Positions 35,672 to 44,840 of a stretch of 64,000 nt of DNA are shown piece after piece. The notes below the pieces were generated by a model. The model saw only the letters and a list, made by a program, of their open reading frames with translations, was not told the DNA's origin and ran no database searches. The position numbers and the translations under genes were made by a program. The DNA is from Hyphomonadaceae bacterium TMED5 (GTDB lineage Bacteria > Pseudomonadota > Alphaproteobacteria > Caulobacterales > Hyphomonadaceae). The stretch covers positions 25,577-89,576 of the forward strand of contig NHBK01000011.1 in NCBI GenBank assembly GCA_002173095.1, written 5' to 3'. The stretch's first letter is position 1, and the number at the start of each line of letters is the position of its first letter.

Positions 35672-36382
35672 ATGAGTGAAAGCGAGACGCAGACAGCGGA
35701 CGAACCGTTCAAAGCCGGGTCAAAGGAAATTGGCGCGATAGCCCACCTTTACCGCGCTGAAGCCTATCGCTCGACCATCTGGCGCCAACGTCTGGATATG
35801 ACGACCAATTGGGCGGTGGTGACGACGGGCATTGCGTTGTCTCTTACCTTTTCCAGTAAGGAAGCGTCTGCTCTGCCGCTGGTCTTGGTGGGGCTGTTGG
35901 TGGCCATGTTCCTGCACCTGGAAGCGCGTCGCTATCGGTATTTCGATGTCTGGCGATTCCGCGCCCGCATTCTGGAGATCGGCTTTTATGTTCCAATCCT
36001 GCGCGGGCAGGAGGCCACCATTCCGCAGGATAAGGGCCATCCCCTGTCTGAGGACTATATGCGCCCCCGCTTTCGCGTTGGGTATTGGCGCGCTGTCGGA
36101 AAGCGGCTGCGCCGGAACTATGCGTTTATTTTTGTGATTCAGGTCATGGCGTATCTCGGCAAGATTGAGATCCATCCGACAGACCTTCAGACCTATCAGC
36201 AATTTATTGACCGCGCGGCGATTGGTCCGATTGATGGTCATATCGCGCTGGCGTGTGGCGCTGTGTTTCACGGCGGCTGGATATTCATTGCCATTTACAC
36301 GCTCATTCAGGAACGTGCAGACAAGTCAGAAACGAAAGACGTGCTGGACTGGGATGAGCACCAGGAAGAACCGCCGCCCTGA
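35672..36382 (+). CDS. DUF2270 membrane protein
   Basis: 236 residues with the DUF2270 core: IAHLYRAEAYRSTIWRQRLDMTTNWA, two helices (about residues 50-85), the Arg/Tyr-rich LEARRYRYFDVWRFRARILE, then RVGYWRAVGKRLRRNY leading into a third helix. A fourth hydrophobic region is near the C-terminus (about 190-215). Function unknown in the family. ATG at 35672 in a weak ribosome-site context. Divergent from the VWA gene. Confidence 0.9.
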   Translation: MSESETQTADEPFKAGSKEIGAIAHLYRAEAYRSTIWRQRLDMTTNWAVVTTGIALSLTFSSKEASALPLVLVGLLVAMFLHLEARRYRYFDVWRFRARILEIGFYVPILRGQEATIPQDKGHPLSEDYMRPRFRVGYWRAVGKRLRRNYAFIFVIQVMAYLGKIEIHPTDLQTYQQFIDRAAIGPIDGHIALACGAVFHGGWIFIAIYTLIQERADKSETKDVLDWDEHQEEPPP

Positions 36383-36387
36383 GCGTG

Positions 36388-36684
36388 TTATTTCTGGGCG
36401 TATGACTGTAAAAGCGCGTCCACAATGCTGAGCGCTTTTTTGCGGTCAATCACATCCACCCATAAATCGTCACCGTCTGTCTGAACGGCAATCGCACCAG
36501 ACTTTTCGATTTCGCGCAGAATTGACGCCGTGCGGCCGTCCATTCCGCGAGATGTCATGGGTTCCAGTGCCTGGTCAGTCTCTTCCAGAATACGGAATAG
36601 CGCGTCCATATGGGCTGCTGGAGCCTCAGTTCGCAGTGCTGGTTGCTCTGCGGGTTTTGCGCCGTTTCGGGTTGGAAAAGTCAT
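36388..36684 (-). CDS. Hypothetical protein (98 residues)
   Basis: Start set at the ATG at 36684 (MTFPTRNGAK, AGG upstream); an open extension to 36822 has no coding character. The product is acidic with a folded-looking C-terminal half (ILREIEKSGAIAVQTDGDDLWVDVIDRKKALSIVDALLQSY, about residues 58-98), and resembles a small alpha/beta regulatory domain, but no family is recognised. It converges with the DUF2270 gene, five bases apart. Confidence 0.65.
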   Translation of the reverse strand: MTFPTRNGAKPAEQPALRTEAPAAHMDALFRILEETDQALEPMTSRGMDGRTASILREIEKSGAIAVQTDGDDLWVDVIDRKKALSIVDALLQSYAQK

Positions 36685-36864
36685 GGGACCTGCCTCGCTC
36701 TGGACCGCTATCTGACATGATATATCAACAGGCGACAAGCTTCTCGCGCCGGAATGAGGCTGGGGAAACGTGACAAGGAGTTGAACAGGCGGCGCACTGC
36801 ACGGCAATATTGACCGGAGCAACGCATTGGCGTCTCTGACCGGAAAATGAATTGGAGCGTGCAG

Positions 36865-37641
36865 ATGAAATACCTAATGATAGCCGGACTAACAATCTGT
36901 GCGGCGCAGTCCGCTTCAGCCCAGTCGGCGCAGGATATTTTCAACAATATCTTTGGCAGTCGGTCGAACTCCAGTTCTGAAGACACGACAACCACGACCT
37001 CTAACACGTCAAATACGACTGGAAATATTGCCTCAGCGCTCAGCTCCAGTGAGATTGATTCTGGCCTGCGTCAGGCGCTGACAATCGGCGCTCAGGCGGT
37101 GGGCGAGCAGCTGTCTGTACGCAATGGCTATTTCGGCGACGATGCGATTCGCATTCCTCTGCCGGGGCGTCTGGGTGAGCTGCAAAGCCAGATGTCGCGT
37201 TTTGGCCTGTCTGGTCCGCTGGATGAGTTGCAGGAAAGCCTGAACCATGCAGCAGAAGATGCCGCGCCGCAGGCGGCTGATCTTGTGGTTGATGCCGTCC
37301 AGTCCATCACTATTCAGGATGCCGTTCAGTTGTTGAATGGCGGAGATACCGCCGCCACGGATTATCTGCGAGGCCGCACCGAGGGTGATCTGGCTCTGCT
37401 CGTAGAGCCTTATATGCGCTCGGCATTGGAATCTTCCGGGGCTTTTTCAACGCTTGATTCAGTCACATCGCGCTATGGTCTGAGCGCGCTGAGCGCCGAT
37501 CTGCAAGAGCAGCTAATCGCCAGTGCCGTAGAGGAAGGACTTGACGGATTGTTCTTTTATCTTGCCAAGGAAGAGCAGGATATCAGGAACAACCCGGTTG
37601 AACGGACAACAGATCTGCTTCGACGGGTATTTGGGGGTTAA
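36865..37641 (+). CDS. DUF4197 secreted protein
   Basis: 258 residues from the ATG at 36865 (GGAG seven bases upstream). A signal peptide (MKYLMIAGLTICAAQSASA) is followed by a low-complexity Ser/Thr/Asn stretch (about residues 32-60), then the DUF4197 domain: SSEIDSGLRQALTIGAQAVGEQLS, NGYFGDDAIRIPLP, and a C-terminal DGLFFYLAKEEQDIRNNP. This end pattern (Y-L-A-x-E-E-x-x-I-R-x-x-P) is the family hallmark. Periplasmic, function unknown. Five bases before the hydrolase gene, so co-transcribed. Confidence 0.88.
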   Translation: MKYLMIAGLTICAAQSASAQSAQDIFNNIFGSRSNSSSEDTTTTTSNTSNTTGNIASALSSSEIDSGLRQALTIGAQAVGEQLSVRNGYFGDDAIRIPLPGRLGELQSQMSRFGLSGPLDELQESLNHAAEDAAPQAADLVVDAVQSITIQDAVQLLNGGDTAATDYLRGRTEGDLALLVEPYMRSALESSGAFSTLDSVTSRYGLSALSADLQEQLIASAVEEGLDGLFFYLAKEEQDIRNNPVERTTDLLRRVFGG

Positions 37642-37646
37642 AGTAT

Positions 37647-38597
37647 ATGCGTCGTTTCCACGTTGAAATTGACGACGGTCGTCTGGCAGGGATCGCGTTT
37701 GGTGATCCTGTGCGCCCGGTCGACAGTCTTTTTCTCCATGCAAACGGCTTCAATGCGATGACCTACCAGTCCATCCTGGCACCGCTGGGCCTGCGGGCAC
37801 ATGTGGCGGCTCTGGATATGCGCGGACATGGTCGCTCTACCGTTCCGGCAAACCCGGCAAAGCATGTGGGCTGGAATGTCTATCGCGACGACATTATCCA
37901 GGCGCTGGAAAAGCTGGCGCCGGAGGGCACTGTGCTGGCGGGCCATTCCATGGGCGCGGCCGTTGCCATCCTTGTCGCCGGTGCGCGCCCTGATCTGGTG
38001 ACAGGTCTCGTGCTGGCAGACCCGGTTCTGATGACGCCGAGCTTCTATCGCAATATGCATTTGCCGCTGGTGCCGACCATGACCAAGCATGGCTCGCCTA
38101 TGTCGAAACAGGCACGCAAGCGTCGGAACAGCTTTGAAAGCCAGCAACAGGCCGAAGAAGCGCTGACCGGGCGGGGCGCGTTCAAGAGCTGGCGAGAGCC
38201 TTTCCTTCATGACTATGTGACGGATGGCGTAGTGCCAGCTGAAGATGGTGATGACTGGGAGCTGGCCTGCTCACCTGAATGGGAGGCGGCCAATTTCGGC
38301 GCGCTGCGTCATCGTCCATGGACTGCGATCAAGAATATTGAGGCACCGATTGTGCTCATCCGTGCGGAAAAGAATTCAACTTTCCTCAAGCCTTCTGTCC
38401 ACCGGTTCATGAAGCTTCAGCCTTATACCGTGCTGACTGAACCGGCGGGCACATCTCATTTCGTACCGATGGAACGTCCATACGTCATACGTGATGGTAT
38501 TTCGGAATTTCTGGCACGTTATGTCGAAGGTTTTGAAGTCGGCGAAGAAGGCCGAGTACAGCGAAATCTTGATTCCTTCATTGGCCAGAAGGACTGA
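37647..38597 (+). CDS. Alpha/beta hydrolase
   Basis: 316 residues, no signal peptide. Alpha/beta-hydrolase motifs: LFLHANGFNAMTYQS (oxyanion strand), ALDMRGHGRST, nucleophile elbow GTVLAGHSMGAAVAI and catalytic His in GTSHFVPMERP. Esterase, lipase or C-C hydrolase activity cannot be distinguished. It follows the DUF4197 gene by five bases. Confidence 0.9.
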   Translation: MRRFHVEIDDGRLAGIAFGDPVRPVDSLFLHANGFNAMTYQSILAPLGLRAHVAALDMRGHGRSTVPANPAKHVGWNVYRDDIIQALEKLAPEGTVLAGHSMGAAVAILVAGARPDLVTGLVLADPVLMTPSFYRNMHLPLVPTMTKHGSPMSKQARKRRNSFESQQQAEEALTGRGAFKSWREPFLHDYVTDGVVPAEDGDDWELACSPEWEAANFGALRHRPWTAIKNIEAPIVLIRAEKNSTFLKPSVHRFMKLQPYTVLTEPAGTSHFVPMERPYVIRDGISEFLARYVEGFEVGEEGRVQRNLDSFIGQKD

Positions 38598-38825
38598 TTT
38601 GACAATTTTGTTAAAGTTTAGCCAGATTAAATAGTTAGTGTAGTTACACATGTAGACGAAGGTCTAATGGTTAAAAACCTATAAAAAACAGAGCTATCTG
38701 AAGATGGTGTCTGGCAGCTACATTCAACATTTTTGTCTCCCTAAACTATACACGCGTAAAATCTTCTTGCGCTGAACGCCGCTTTTGTTGTTGTTTTCGG
38801 CAAAAATCATCCAAAAGCAGGTAAA
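38598..38825 (+). other. Gene-free A/T-rich region upstream of pnt
   Basis: 228 bases without a credible gene. TTGACA at 38599-38604 is a consensus -35, but no good -10 is properly spaced (TTAAAT at 38627-38632 is too far). The pnt promoter is probably here; nothing else could be recognised. Confidence 0.3.
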
Positions 38826-39947
38826 ATGAAAATAGTTGTTCTAAAAGAACGCGGCGTGGATGAGCGCCGTGTCGCAGCCGTTCCCGAGACGGTTAAGAAG
38901 CTCATAGGGGCGGGGCACACTCTGGTCATTGAACCGGGTGCGGGCCTCGCAGCAGGATTTCCGGATTCGGCGTACGAGGAAGCTGGCGCAAGCATTTCAG
39001 ATGCTGAGCTGGGGTCTGCGGATCTGGTTGCGGGCGTTCGTCGTCCATCGTCTGAAACACTTGCAAAAGTGAAAGAGGGCGCTGGCGTAATCGGTCTTCT
39101 GGAGCCGCATTCCATCAAGGAAAGCCTTGGCGATTACAATGCGCGCAAACTGCTCGCACTCTCCATGGAATATACACCGCGTATCACACGCGCGCAGTCC
39201 ATGGACGCTCTGTCTTCCCAGTCCAACCTTGCAGGCTATCGCGCCGTCATCGAAGCAGCAGAGCTTTACGGCCGCGCTATGCCAATGATGATGACCGCCG
39301 CGGGTACCGTTGCTCCGGCGAAAACTTTCGTCATGGGTGCTGGAGTTGCCGGCCTTCAGGCTATCGCAACCGCGCGCCGTCTTGGCGCGATCGTATCTGC
39401 AACGGACGTTCGCCCGGCAGCAAAAGAGCAGGTCGCATCTCTCGGCGGTAAATTCATCGCGGTTGAGGACGAAGAGTTCAAAGCGGCTGAAACTGCTGGT
39501 GGCTATGCCAAGCAGATGTCTGAGGAATATCAGAAGAAGCAGGCTGAACTCACGGCCAGCCACATTGCCAAGCAGGACATTGTCATCACCACGGCTCTGA
39601 TTCCAGGTCGCGCAGCGCCTACGCTGATCACTGAAGACATGGTGAAGTCCATGAAGCCAGGGTCTGTCATCATCGACATGGCTGTGGCGATGGGGGGTAA
39701 TTGCCCATTGTCCAAAGCTGATGAAGTCGTCGACGTGAATGGCGTAAAAGTCGCTGGTTTCTCAAACCTGCCGGCACGCCTCGCGGCTGACTCTTCTTCG
39801 CTTCTGGCAAAGAACATCGTTGCATTCCTCCCGCTCATCACGGGTGAGAATGGCGAATTCCAACCGAATTTTGACGACGAAATCGTTGCCGCGATGGCTC
39901 TGACCCGCGACGGCGAAACTGTCCATGCTTCACTTAAGGAGGGTTGA
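38826..39947 (+). CDS. pntAA: NAD(P)+ transhydrogenase (Re/Si-specific) subunit alpha, part 1
   Basis: NAD(H)-binding domain I of the proton-translocating transhydrogenase, which uses proton-motive force to make NADPH from NADH. 373 residues; signatures include KERGVDERRVAAVPE, SMEYTPRITRAQSMDALSS (RQD-loop region) and the Rossmann motif VMGAGVAGLQAIATARRLGA. In many alphaproteobacteria the alpha subunit is split into two genes, as here. Four bases before pntAB with an AAGGAGG in between. Strong codon uniformity suggests good expression. Confidence 0.96.
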   Translation: MKIVVLKERGVDERRVAAVPETVKKLIGAGHTLVIEPGAGLAAGFPDSAYEEAGASISDAELGSADLVAGVRRPSSETLAKVKEGAGVIGLLEPHSIKESLGDYNARKLLALSMEYTPRITRAQSMDALSSQSNLAGYRAVIEAAELYGRAMPMMMTAAGTVAPAKTFVMGAGVAGLQAIATARRLGAIVSATDVRPAAKEQVASLGGKFIAVEDEEFKAAETAGGYAKQMSEEYQKKQAELTASHIAKQDIVITTALIPGRAAPTLITEDMVKSMKPGSVIIDMAVAMGGNCPLSKADEVVDVNGVKVAGFSNLPARLAADSSSLLAKNIVAFLPLITGENGEFQPNFDDEIVAAMALTRDGETVHASLKEG

Positions 39948-39951
39948 TCAG

Positions 39952-40344
39952 ATGACCTTCATTCGTGCGCTTATCGCGCTTTGTGTTTCCGGCCTTTTGG
40001 CTGTTCCGGCTTTTGCAGCTGGCGGTGCAGGCGAGGGTGTTGATCCTATCATCTTCCGTCTCGCTGTCTTCGTTCTGGCGATTTTCGTCGGCTATTATGT
40101 TGTCTGGTCTGTGACCCCGGCACTTCACACGCCTCTTATGGCTGTGACGAACGCTATTTCCTCTGTGATCATCGTAGGTGCGCTTATCGCCGCTGCGGCG
40201 GGCGCAGGCATGGAGCTGACGGGTGACCTCTGGCTCTCCAAAGGCATGGGCGCTGTTGCGGCTGGTCTGGCTGCCGTCAACATTTTCGGTGGCTTCCTTG
40301 TGACGTCCCGCATGCTCGCAATGTATAAGAAAAAGGAGCGCTAG
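39952..40344 (+). CDS. pntAB: NAD(P)+ transhydrogenase subunit alpha, part 2 (membrane)
   Basis: 130 residues from the ATG at 39952 with AGGAGG upstream; the frame is open from 39925. Four hydrophobic helices including an N-terminal signal-like one, the segment DPIIFRLAVFVLAIFVGYYVVWSVTPALHTPLM (about residues 27-60) and AVTNAISSVIIVGAL, characteristic of the small domain-II subunit. It forms the proton channel with PntB. Confidence 0.95.
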   Translation: MTFIRALIALCVSGLLAVPAFAAGGAGEGVDPIIFRLAVFVLAIFVGYYVVWSVTPALHTPLMAVTNAISSVIIVGALIAAAAGAGMELTGDLWLSKGMGAVAAGLAAVNIFGGFLVTSRMLAMYKKKER

Positions 40345-40350
40345 AGTCTC

Positions 40351-41784
40351 ATGAACGCGAATATTGCTGCGCTTCTGTATCTCGTTTCCGGGATACTCTT
40401 CATCCTGTCCCTGCGCGGACTTTCCAGCCCTGCAACGTCTCGTCAGGGTAACTATTTCGGCATGATCGGTATGGCGATCGCCATCGGCACAACGCTTGCG
40501 GTTCTCGCAACCGGCGGTGCACTGGATGTCGTCACGCTTGGTCTCATTCTCGGCGGTATCGCTGTCGGCGGTATTGTGGGCGCCATCATCGCCAAGAAAA
40601 TTCCGATGACCGCTATGCCTCAGCTGGTTGCAGCCTTCCACTCTCTGGTCGGTCTGGCGGCTGTGCTTGTGGCGGCTGCTGCGCTCTATGCGCCGATTAA
40701 TTTCGGTATTGCCGCGCTCGCAGCGGATGGCTCTATCGACCATCTGTATACCGGCTCTCTGATCGAGCTTGCGCTTGGTTCTGCAATTGGTGCCATCACC
40801 TTTACTGGTTCGGTCATCGCGTTCGCGAAGCTGAACGGCAATATGTCTGGTGCGCCAATCATTCTGCCAATGCGCCATGTGCTGAACATTCTGCTGGCGG
40901 CGGGTATTGTTGTGCTCATCGCGCTGATGATTCAGACCGGTGGCTCTCAGCCATGGATGTTCTGGGCTATCACCGTTCTGGCCCTGATTCTGGGTATCAC
41001 GCTGATCATCCCGATCGGTGGTGCAGACATGCCGGTTGTTGTGTCCATGCTGAACTCCTATTCGGGTTGGGCTGCAGCGGCGCTCGGCTTCACGCTGGCA
41101 AACACCGCGCTCATCATTACCGGTGCGCTGGTTGGTTCGTCTGGTGCGATCCTGTCTTACATCATGTGTAAGGGCATGAACCGTAGCTTCATCTCGGTTA
41201 TCCTTGGCGGCTTCGGCGCTGATGATAGCGCTGCTGGCCCTGCAGGTGGCGGTGCAGACCGTCCGGTTAAAGTCGGCTCTGCTGACGATGCGGCCTTCAT
41301 CATGAAGAATGCGGGTAAGGTTATCATCGTGCCGGGTTACGGTATGGCGGTTGCTCAGGCTCAGCACGCGTTGAAGGAAATGGCTGAGAAGCTGAAAGAA
41401 GAAGGCGTTGAAGTCACTTACGCAATCCACCCGGTTGCGGGCCGTATGCCTGGTCACATGAACGTTCTGCTTGCTGAAGCGAACGTGCCATATGATGAAG
41501 TGTTTGAGCTTGAGGACATCAACTCTGAATTCTCAACAGCTGACGTGGCCTTCGTTATCGGCGCGAACGACGTGACGAACCCTGCGGCTAAAACTGACCC
41601 GACTTCACCAATCTTCGGCATGCCGATTCTGGACGTTGAGAATGCGCGGACCGTGCTTTTCATCAAACGTTCGCTGGGATCCGGTTATGCGGGCATCGAG
41701 AACGAGCTGTTCTTCAAAGACAACACCATGATGTTGTTAGCAGATGCCAAAAAGATGGTGGAAGACATCGTTAAGAGCTTGTAG
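40351..41784 (+). CDS. pntB: NAD(P)+ transhydrogenase subunit beta
   Basis: 477 residues: about eight to nine membrane helices (domain II), then the NADP(H)-binding domain III starting near residue 305, with IVPGYGMAVAQAQHAL, HPVAGRMPGHMNVLLAEA and VIGANDVTNPAA as signatures. Six bases after pntAB. Ends the operon before a good terminator. The long open frame on the opposite strand across this gene is a composition artefact. Confidence 0.97.
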   Translation: MNANIAALLYLVSGILFILSLRGLSSPATSRQGNYFGMIGMAIAIGTTLAVLATGGALDVVTLGLILGGIAVGGIVGAIIAKKIPMTAMPQLVAAFHSLVGLAAVLVAAAALYAPINFGIAALAADGSIDHLYTGSLIELALGSAIGAITFTGSVIAFAKLNGNMSGAPIILPMRHVLNILLAAGIVVLIALMIQTGGSQPWMFWAITVLALILGITLIIPIGGADMPVVVSMLNSYSGWAAAALGFTLANTALIITGALVGSSGAILSYIMCKGMNRSFISVILGGFGADDSAAGPAGGGADRPVKVGSADDAAFIMKNAGKVIIVPGYGMAVAQAQHALKEMAEKLKEEGVEVTYAIHPVAGRMPGHMNVLLAEANVPYDEVFELEDINSEFSTADVAFVIGANDVTNPAAKTDPTSPIFGMPILDVENARTVLFIKRSLGSGYAGIENELFFKDNTMMLLADAKKMVEDIVKSL

Positions 41785-41830
41785 CGGCTCGCAAATCACT
41801 ACAGTTACAACGCATTACGTATGCACCCTT

Positions 41831-41866
41831 ACCCCGGTATGCCTTTGGCTGCCGGGGTTCTTTTTT
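41831..41866 (+). terminator. Intrinsic terminator of the pnt operon
   Basis: ACCCCGG (41831-41837) pairs with CCGGGGT (41852-41858), loop 14 bases, followed by a T-rich tail with six consecutive T (41861-41866). Confidence 0.85.
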
Positions 41867-41955
41867 ACGAACCTTGCCGTATCTGATGCGTTCTGATTGA
41901 GTGCGCATCATCAAAATGTGATGACATTTCAGTTTATGTTGTATATCTCTCAGGC

Positions 41956-42951
41956 ATGGCTCGGATAACAGATCAGAATAATACACCGCACGCCGAAACT
42001 GTTTTCAAAGCAATCGGCACAGGCAACGCAGCTGCCAAATCAATGGTGGTGGCGTCCTGGGCGAGGTCTGTCCATTTGCATGGTCTGGCGCCTGATCTGT
42101 CCCTGAAAGTCCAGCGCTGGAGCGATTTTGAGCTCGCAGGCCGCCGGGATAATCTCTCCCGCGTTCTGCATGTTTCCAAGCCCACAATGGAGCGCCTGTC
42201 AGGCATGGTGTCGCTTGCGGGCTGCGGAGTTTTCCTCTGCGATATGGACGGCGTCATCCTTCAGACTCACAACGCGCCGGGCGATGACAAAGACTTCAAA
42301 GCTATGGGCTTGGTTGCTGGTGCAGACTGGTCTGAGAAAACTCAGGGCACGAATGGCATTGGAACCTGCATTGCTGAGGGCCGGGCTGTTTCCATCCATC
42401 AGAATCAGCATTTCAGCGCCCAGAATACGGCGCTCAATTGTATGGGTGCGCCGATCTTTGATGCGCAGGGTTCACTGGCTGCTGTGCTGGATATCTCAGC
42501 CTGCCGGGATGATCTCAATTCAGCCATGTCTGGCATGATCTCGCAGGCAGTAAGCGATGCAGCCGGCCAGATCGAAGCGGACCATTTCTGCGATGTGTAT
42601 TCTGGCCTGCGTATTCTGCGTGGGGCAGGGGATAATAAGCGCGCGCCAGTTCTGCTGGCCGTAGATGGTGACGACCTTGTTGTGGGCGCGACACGCGCAG
42701 CCCGAAAAGCTTATGGGCTTCCGGCCCGCTCGGCGTTTACGCCGAAACCGACATCCGATCTTCTCGACGATGCACAAACGCGTGGGGTCGGATTTGAGAG
42801 CGCAGAGCGCCGCGAAATGACTCGTGCCATCGCACGTGCAGACGGAAATATGAGTGAGGCAGCCCGTCAACTGGGTGTAAGCCGAGCGACTTTCTACCGT
42901 CGTGCGAAGAAACTCGGCCTTTTATCCGGAGATGCAGATCAGTCTAACTGA
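41956..42951 (+). CDS. GAF domain-Fis HTH regulator (AcoR-like without AAA+ domain)
   Basis: 331 residues. The N-terminal part resembles the effector region of AcoR-type activators (WARSVHLHGLAPD, LSGMVSLAGCGVFLCDMDGVIL, the GAF-like GTNGIGTCIAEGRAVSIHQNQHF region about residues 130-155). The C-terminus is a Fis-type HTH: AIARADGNMSEAARQLGVSRATFYRRAKKLGL (about 290-321). The central AAA+ ATPase domain of classical sigma-54 activators (about 240 residues with GAFTGA) is absent, so it should act at a normal sigma-70 promoter. It precedes and probably controls the aldehyde dehydrogenase gene. Confidence 0.88.
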   Translation: MARITDQNNTPHAETVFKAIGTGNAAAKSMVVASWARSVHLHGLAPDLSLKVQRWSDFELAGRRDNLSRVLHVSKPTMERLSGMVSLAGCGVFLCDMDGVILQTHNAPGDDKDFKAMGLVAGADWSEKTQGTNGIGTCIAEGRAVSIHQNQHFSAQNTALNCMGAPIFDAQGSLAAVLDISACRDDLNSAMSGMISQAVSDAAGQIEADHFCDVYSGLRILRGAGDNKRAPVLLAVDGDDLVVGATRAARKAYGLPARSAFTPKPTSDLLDDAQTRGVGFESAERREMTRAIARADGNMSEAARQLGVSRATFYRRAKKLGLLSGDADQSN

Positions 42952-42953
42952 TG

Positions 42954-42983
42954 TGTCTCACTTCTGAGACAGTCGCGAGACAC
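42954..42983 (+). promoter_or_regulatory. Palindromic operator before the aldehyde dehydrogenase gene
   Basis: TGTCTCA (42954-42960) / TGAGACA (42965-42971), a perfect 7-bp inverted repeat with a 4-base centre; a further half-site GAGACAC is at 42977-42983. The site lies between the GAF-Fis regulator and the dehydrogenase. No -24/-12 sigma-54 promoter is visible between here and the start at 43082. Confidence 0.55.
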
Positions 42984-43081
42984 GACTGTTTTCAGCCAGA
43001 TGACAAAATTCCTCCTCAGAATTTAAATTATGCAACAGACGCCCACCACAAGACCGGGCGCGATTTCTTGGAGGAAAGATT

Positions 43082-44605
43082 ATGGCAGATACTCTGCATT
43101 CCAGCGACAGCCGCACCACGTCTCCGTTCAAGCAACGCTATGACAACTTCATCAATGGCACGTTTGCGCCACCGAAATCTGGCCGGTATTTCGACAATAC
43201 CTCACCGGTTACGGGGCAGGTCATTTGTGAAATTGCGCGTTCCGAATCGGCTGACATTGATGCAGCGCTCGATGCAGCGCACGCAGCGAAAGATGCATGG
43301 GCGAAGACCTCTGTAACCGAGCGTGCCAACATGTTGAACCGTATTGCGGATCGCATGGAAGAAAACCTTGAACTGCTCGCTATTTGCGAGACATGGGATA
43401 ACGGTAAGCCAATCCGCGAAACCATGGCAGCGGACATGCCGCTGGCAGTTGACCATTTCCGCTATTTTGCGGGCTGCATCCGTGCGCAGGAAGGCGGCAT
43501 TTCTGAGATTGATCACGATACGGTTGCGTATCACTTCCACGAGCCGCTTGGCGTCGTTGGTCAGATCATTCCGTGGAACTTCCCAATGCTGATGGCGGCA
43601 TGGAAGCTCGCACCAGCACTTGCTGCAGGTAACTGTGTGGTCATGAAGCCAGCTGAGCAGACCCCTGCAACCATTATGGTGTTTGCAGAGCTCGTTGCTG
43701 ACATCCTGCCACCGGGCGTTCTGAACATTGTGAACGGTTTCGGCCTTGAAGCGGGTAAGCCTCTGGCATCCAGCCCACGCATTGCAAAAATCGCCTTCAC
43801 GGGTGAAACCACAACGGGCCGTCTCATCATGCAATATGCATCTGAGAACCTTATCCCGGTGACCCTTGAGCTTGGTGGTAAGTCTCCGAACATCTTCTTC
43901 GAAGACGTTATGCGTGCTGACGATGATTACCTCGACAAAGCGATTGAAGGCTTTGTGATGTTCGCCCTGAACCAGGGTGAGGTCTGCACATGCCCATCAC
44001 GTGCGCTGATCCACGAGAACATCTATTCTGAATTCATGGAGCGTGCGCTGAAACGCGTTGAAGCCATTGTTCAGGGTGACCCGCGTGACCCGGCAACCAT
44101 GATTGGTGCGCAGGCATCTTCCGAGCAGAAAGAGAAGATCCTTTCTTACTTCGACATTGGCCGTCAGGAAGGCGCTCGCGTTCTGGCGGGTGGTGAAGCT
44201 GCTAATCTCAGTGGTGATCTGGCTGGTGGCTATTACATCAAGCCGACCGTCCTCGAAGGCCATAATAAAATGCGTGTCTTCCAGGAAGAGATTTTCGGAC
44301 CAGTTGTTTCTGTCACCACCTTCAAGGATGACGAAGAAGCACTCTCTATCGCAAACGACACGCTTTACGGCCTCGGCGCTGGCGTGTGGAGCCGCGATGC
44401 CAACACCTGCTACCGCTTCGGTCGCGCCATTCAGGCCGGTCGTGTGTGGACAAACTGCTATCACGCTTACCCGGCGCACGCTGCGTTCGGTGGCTATAAG
44501 CAGTCCGGTATTGGCCGCGAGAACCATAGCAAAATGCTCGATCACTACCAGCAAACCAAGAACATGCTGGTGAGCTATGCGCCTCAGAAATTGGGCTTCT
44601 TCTAA
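43082..44605 (+). CDS. NAD+-dependent aldehyde dehydrogenase (acetaldehyde dehydrogenase-like)
   Basis: 507 residues, ALDH superfamily of the ExaC/AldA/AcoD type. Cofactor-site [20 protein letters not shown], general base Glu in LELGGKSPN (about residue 263), nucleophile Cys in [13 protein letters not shown] (about residue 302), and C-terminal [18 protein letters not shown]. Excellent ribosome site TTGGAGGAAAG. With the AcoR-like regulator upstream and DUF779 downstream this is a common alcohol/aldehyde-oxidation module. Aliphatic aldehydes are expected as substrates from the family; the exact one is unknown. Confidence 0.95.
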   Translation: MADTLHSSDSRTTSPFKQRYDNFINGTFAPPKSGRYFDNTSPVTGQVICEIARSESADIDAALDAAHAAKDAWAKTSVTERANMLNRIADRMEENLELLAICETWDNGKPIRETMAADMPLAVDHFRYFAGCIRAQEGGISEIDHDTVAYHFHEPLGVVGQIIPWNFPMLMAAWKLAPALAAGNCVVMKPAEQTPATIMVFAELVADILPPGVLNIVNGFGLEAGKPLASSPRIAKIAFTGETTTGRLIMQYASENLIPVTLELGGKSPNIFFEDVMRADDDYLDKAIEGFVMFALNQGEVCTCPSRALIHENIYSEFMERALKRVEAIVQGDPRDPATMIGAQASSEQKEKILSYFDIGRQEGARVLAGGEAANLSGDLAGGYYIKPTVLEGHNKMRVFQEEIFGPVVSVTTFKDDEEALSIANDTLYGLGAGVWSRDANTCYRFGRAIQAGRVWTNCYHAYPAHAAFGGYKQSGIGRENHSKMLDHYQQTKNMLVSYAPQKLGFF

Positions 44606-44619
44606 GCCCTCTATCTAAC

Positions 44620-44708
44620 TGGCAGACTCCGGGTTTCACTGCTTGGACGTTCCCTCCCTTGATATCTTTGCGCGGGGTTACCCACACAAAGGGGTCTGCC
44701 ACTTTTTT
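44620..44708 (+). terminator. Long stem-loop between the aldehyde dehydrogenase and porin genes
   Basis: TGGCAGACTCC (44620-44630) can pair with GGGGTCTGCCA (44691-44701) over 11 positions with one U-G wobble; the loop is 60 bases and a run of six T follows (44703-44708). It starts 14 bases after the dehydrogenase stop. A terminator or attenuator is likely despite the large loop. Confidence 0.45.
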
Positions 44709-44840
44709 CCAGACATTTCGCAAGCTGACGCCAAAGATCAGCGCGAAGCCGGGACACCGGACGGGGAAGGTGCATCCGGGATAACCTTATTGGCGAGAGA
44801 CCTAAAGAAAACCTCCGGGAGGAATAAGGAGTCTCATCCC

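Noticed and set aside
39934..41457. Open frame of about 507 codons on the minus strand across pntAB and pntB
   Set aside because: It is an antisense shadow of strongly biased codons; the product is a low-complexity Arg/Asn/His/Thr mixture without domains, while the plus strand encodes clear PntAB and PntB.
44643..44840. N-terminal extension of the TorF-like porin
   Set aside because: It would precede the signal peptide and crosses the long hairpin and T run.
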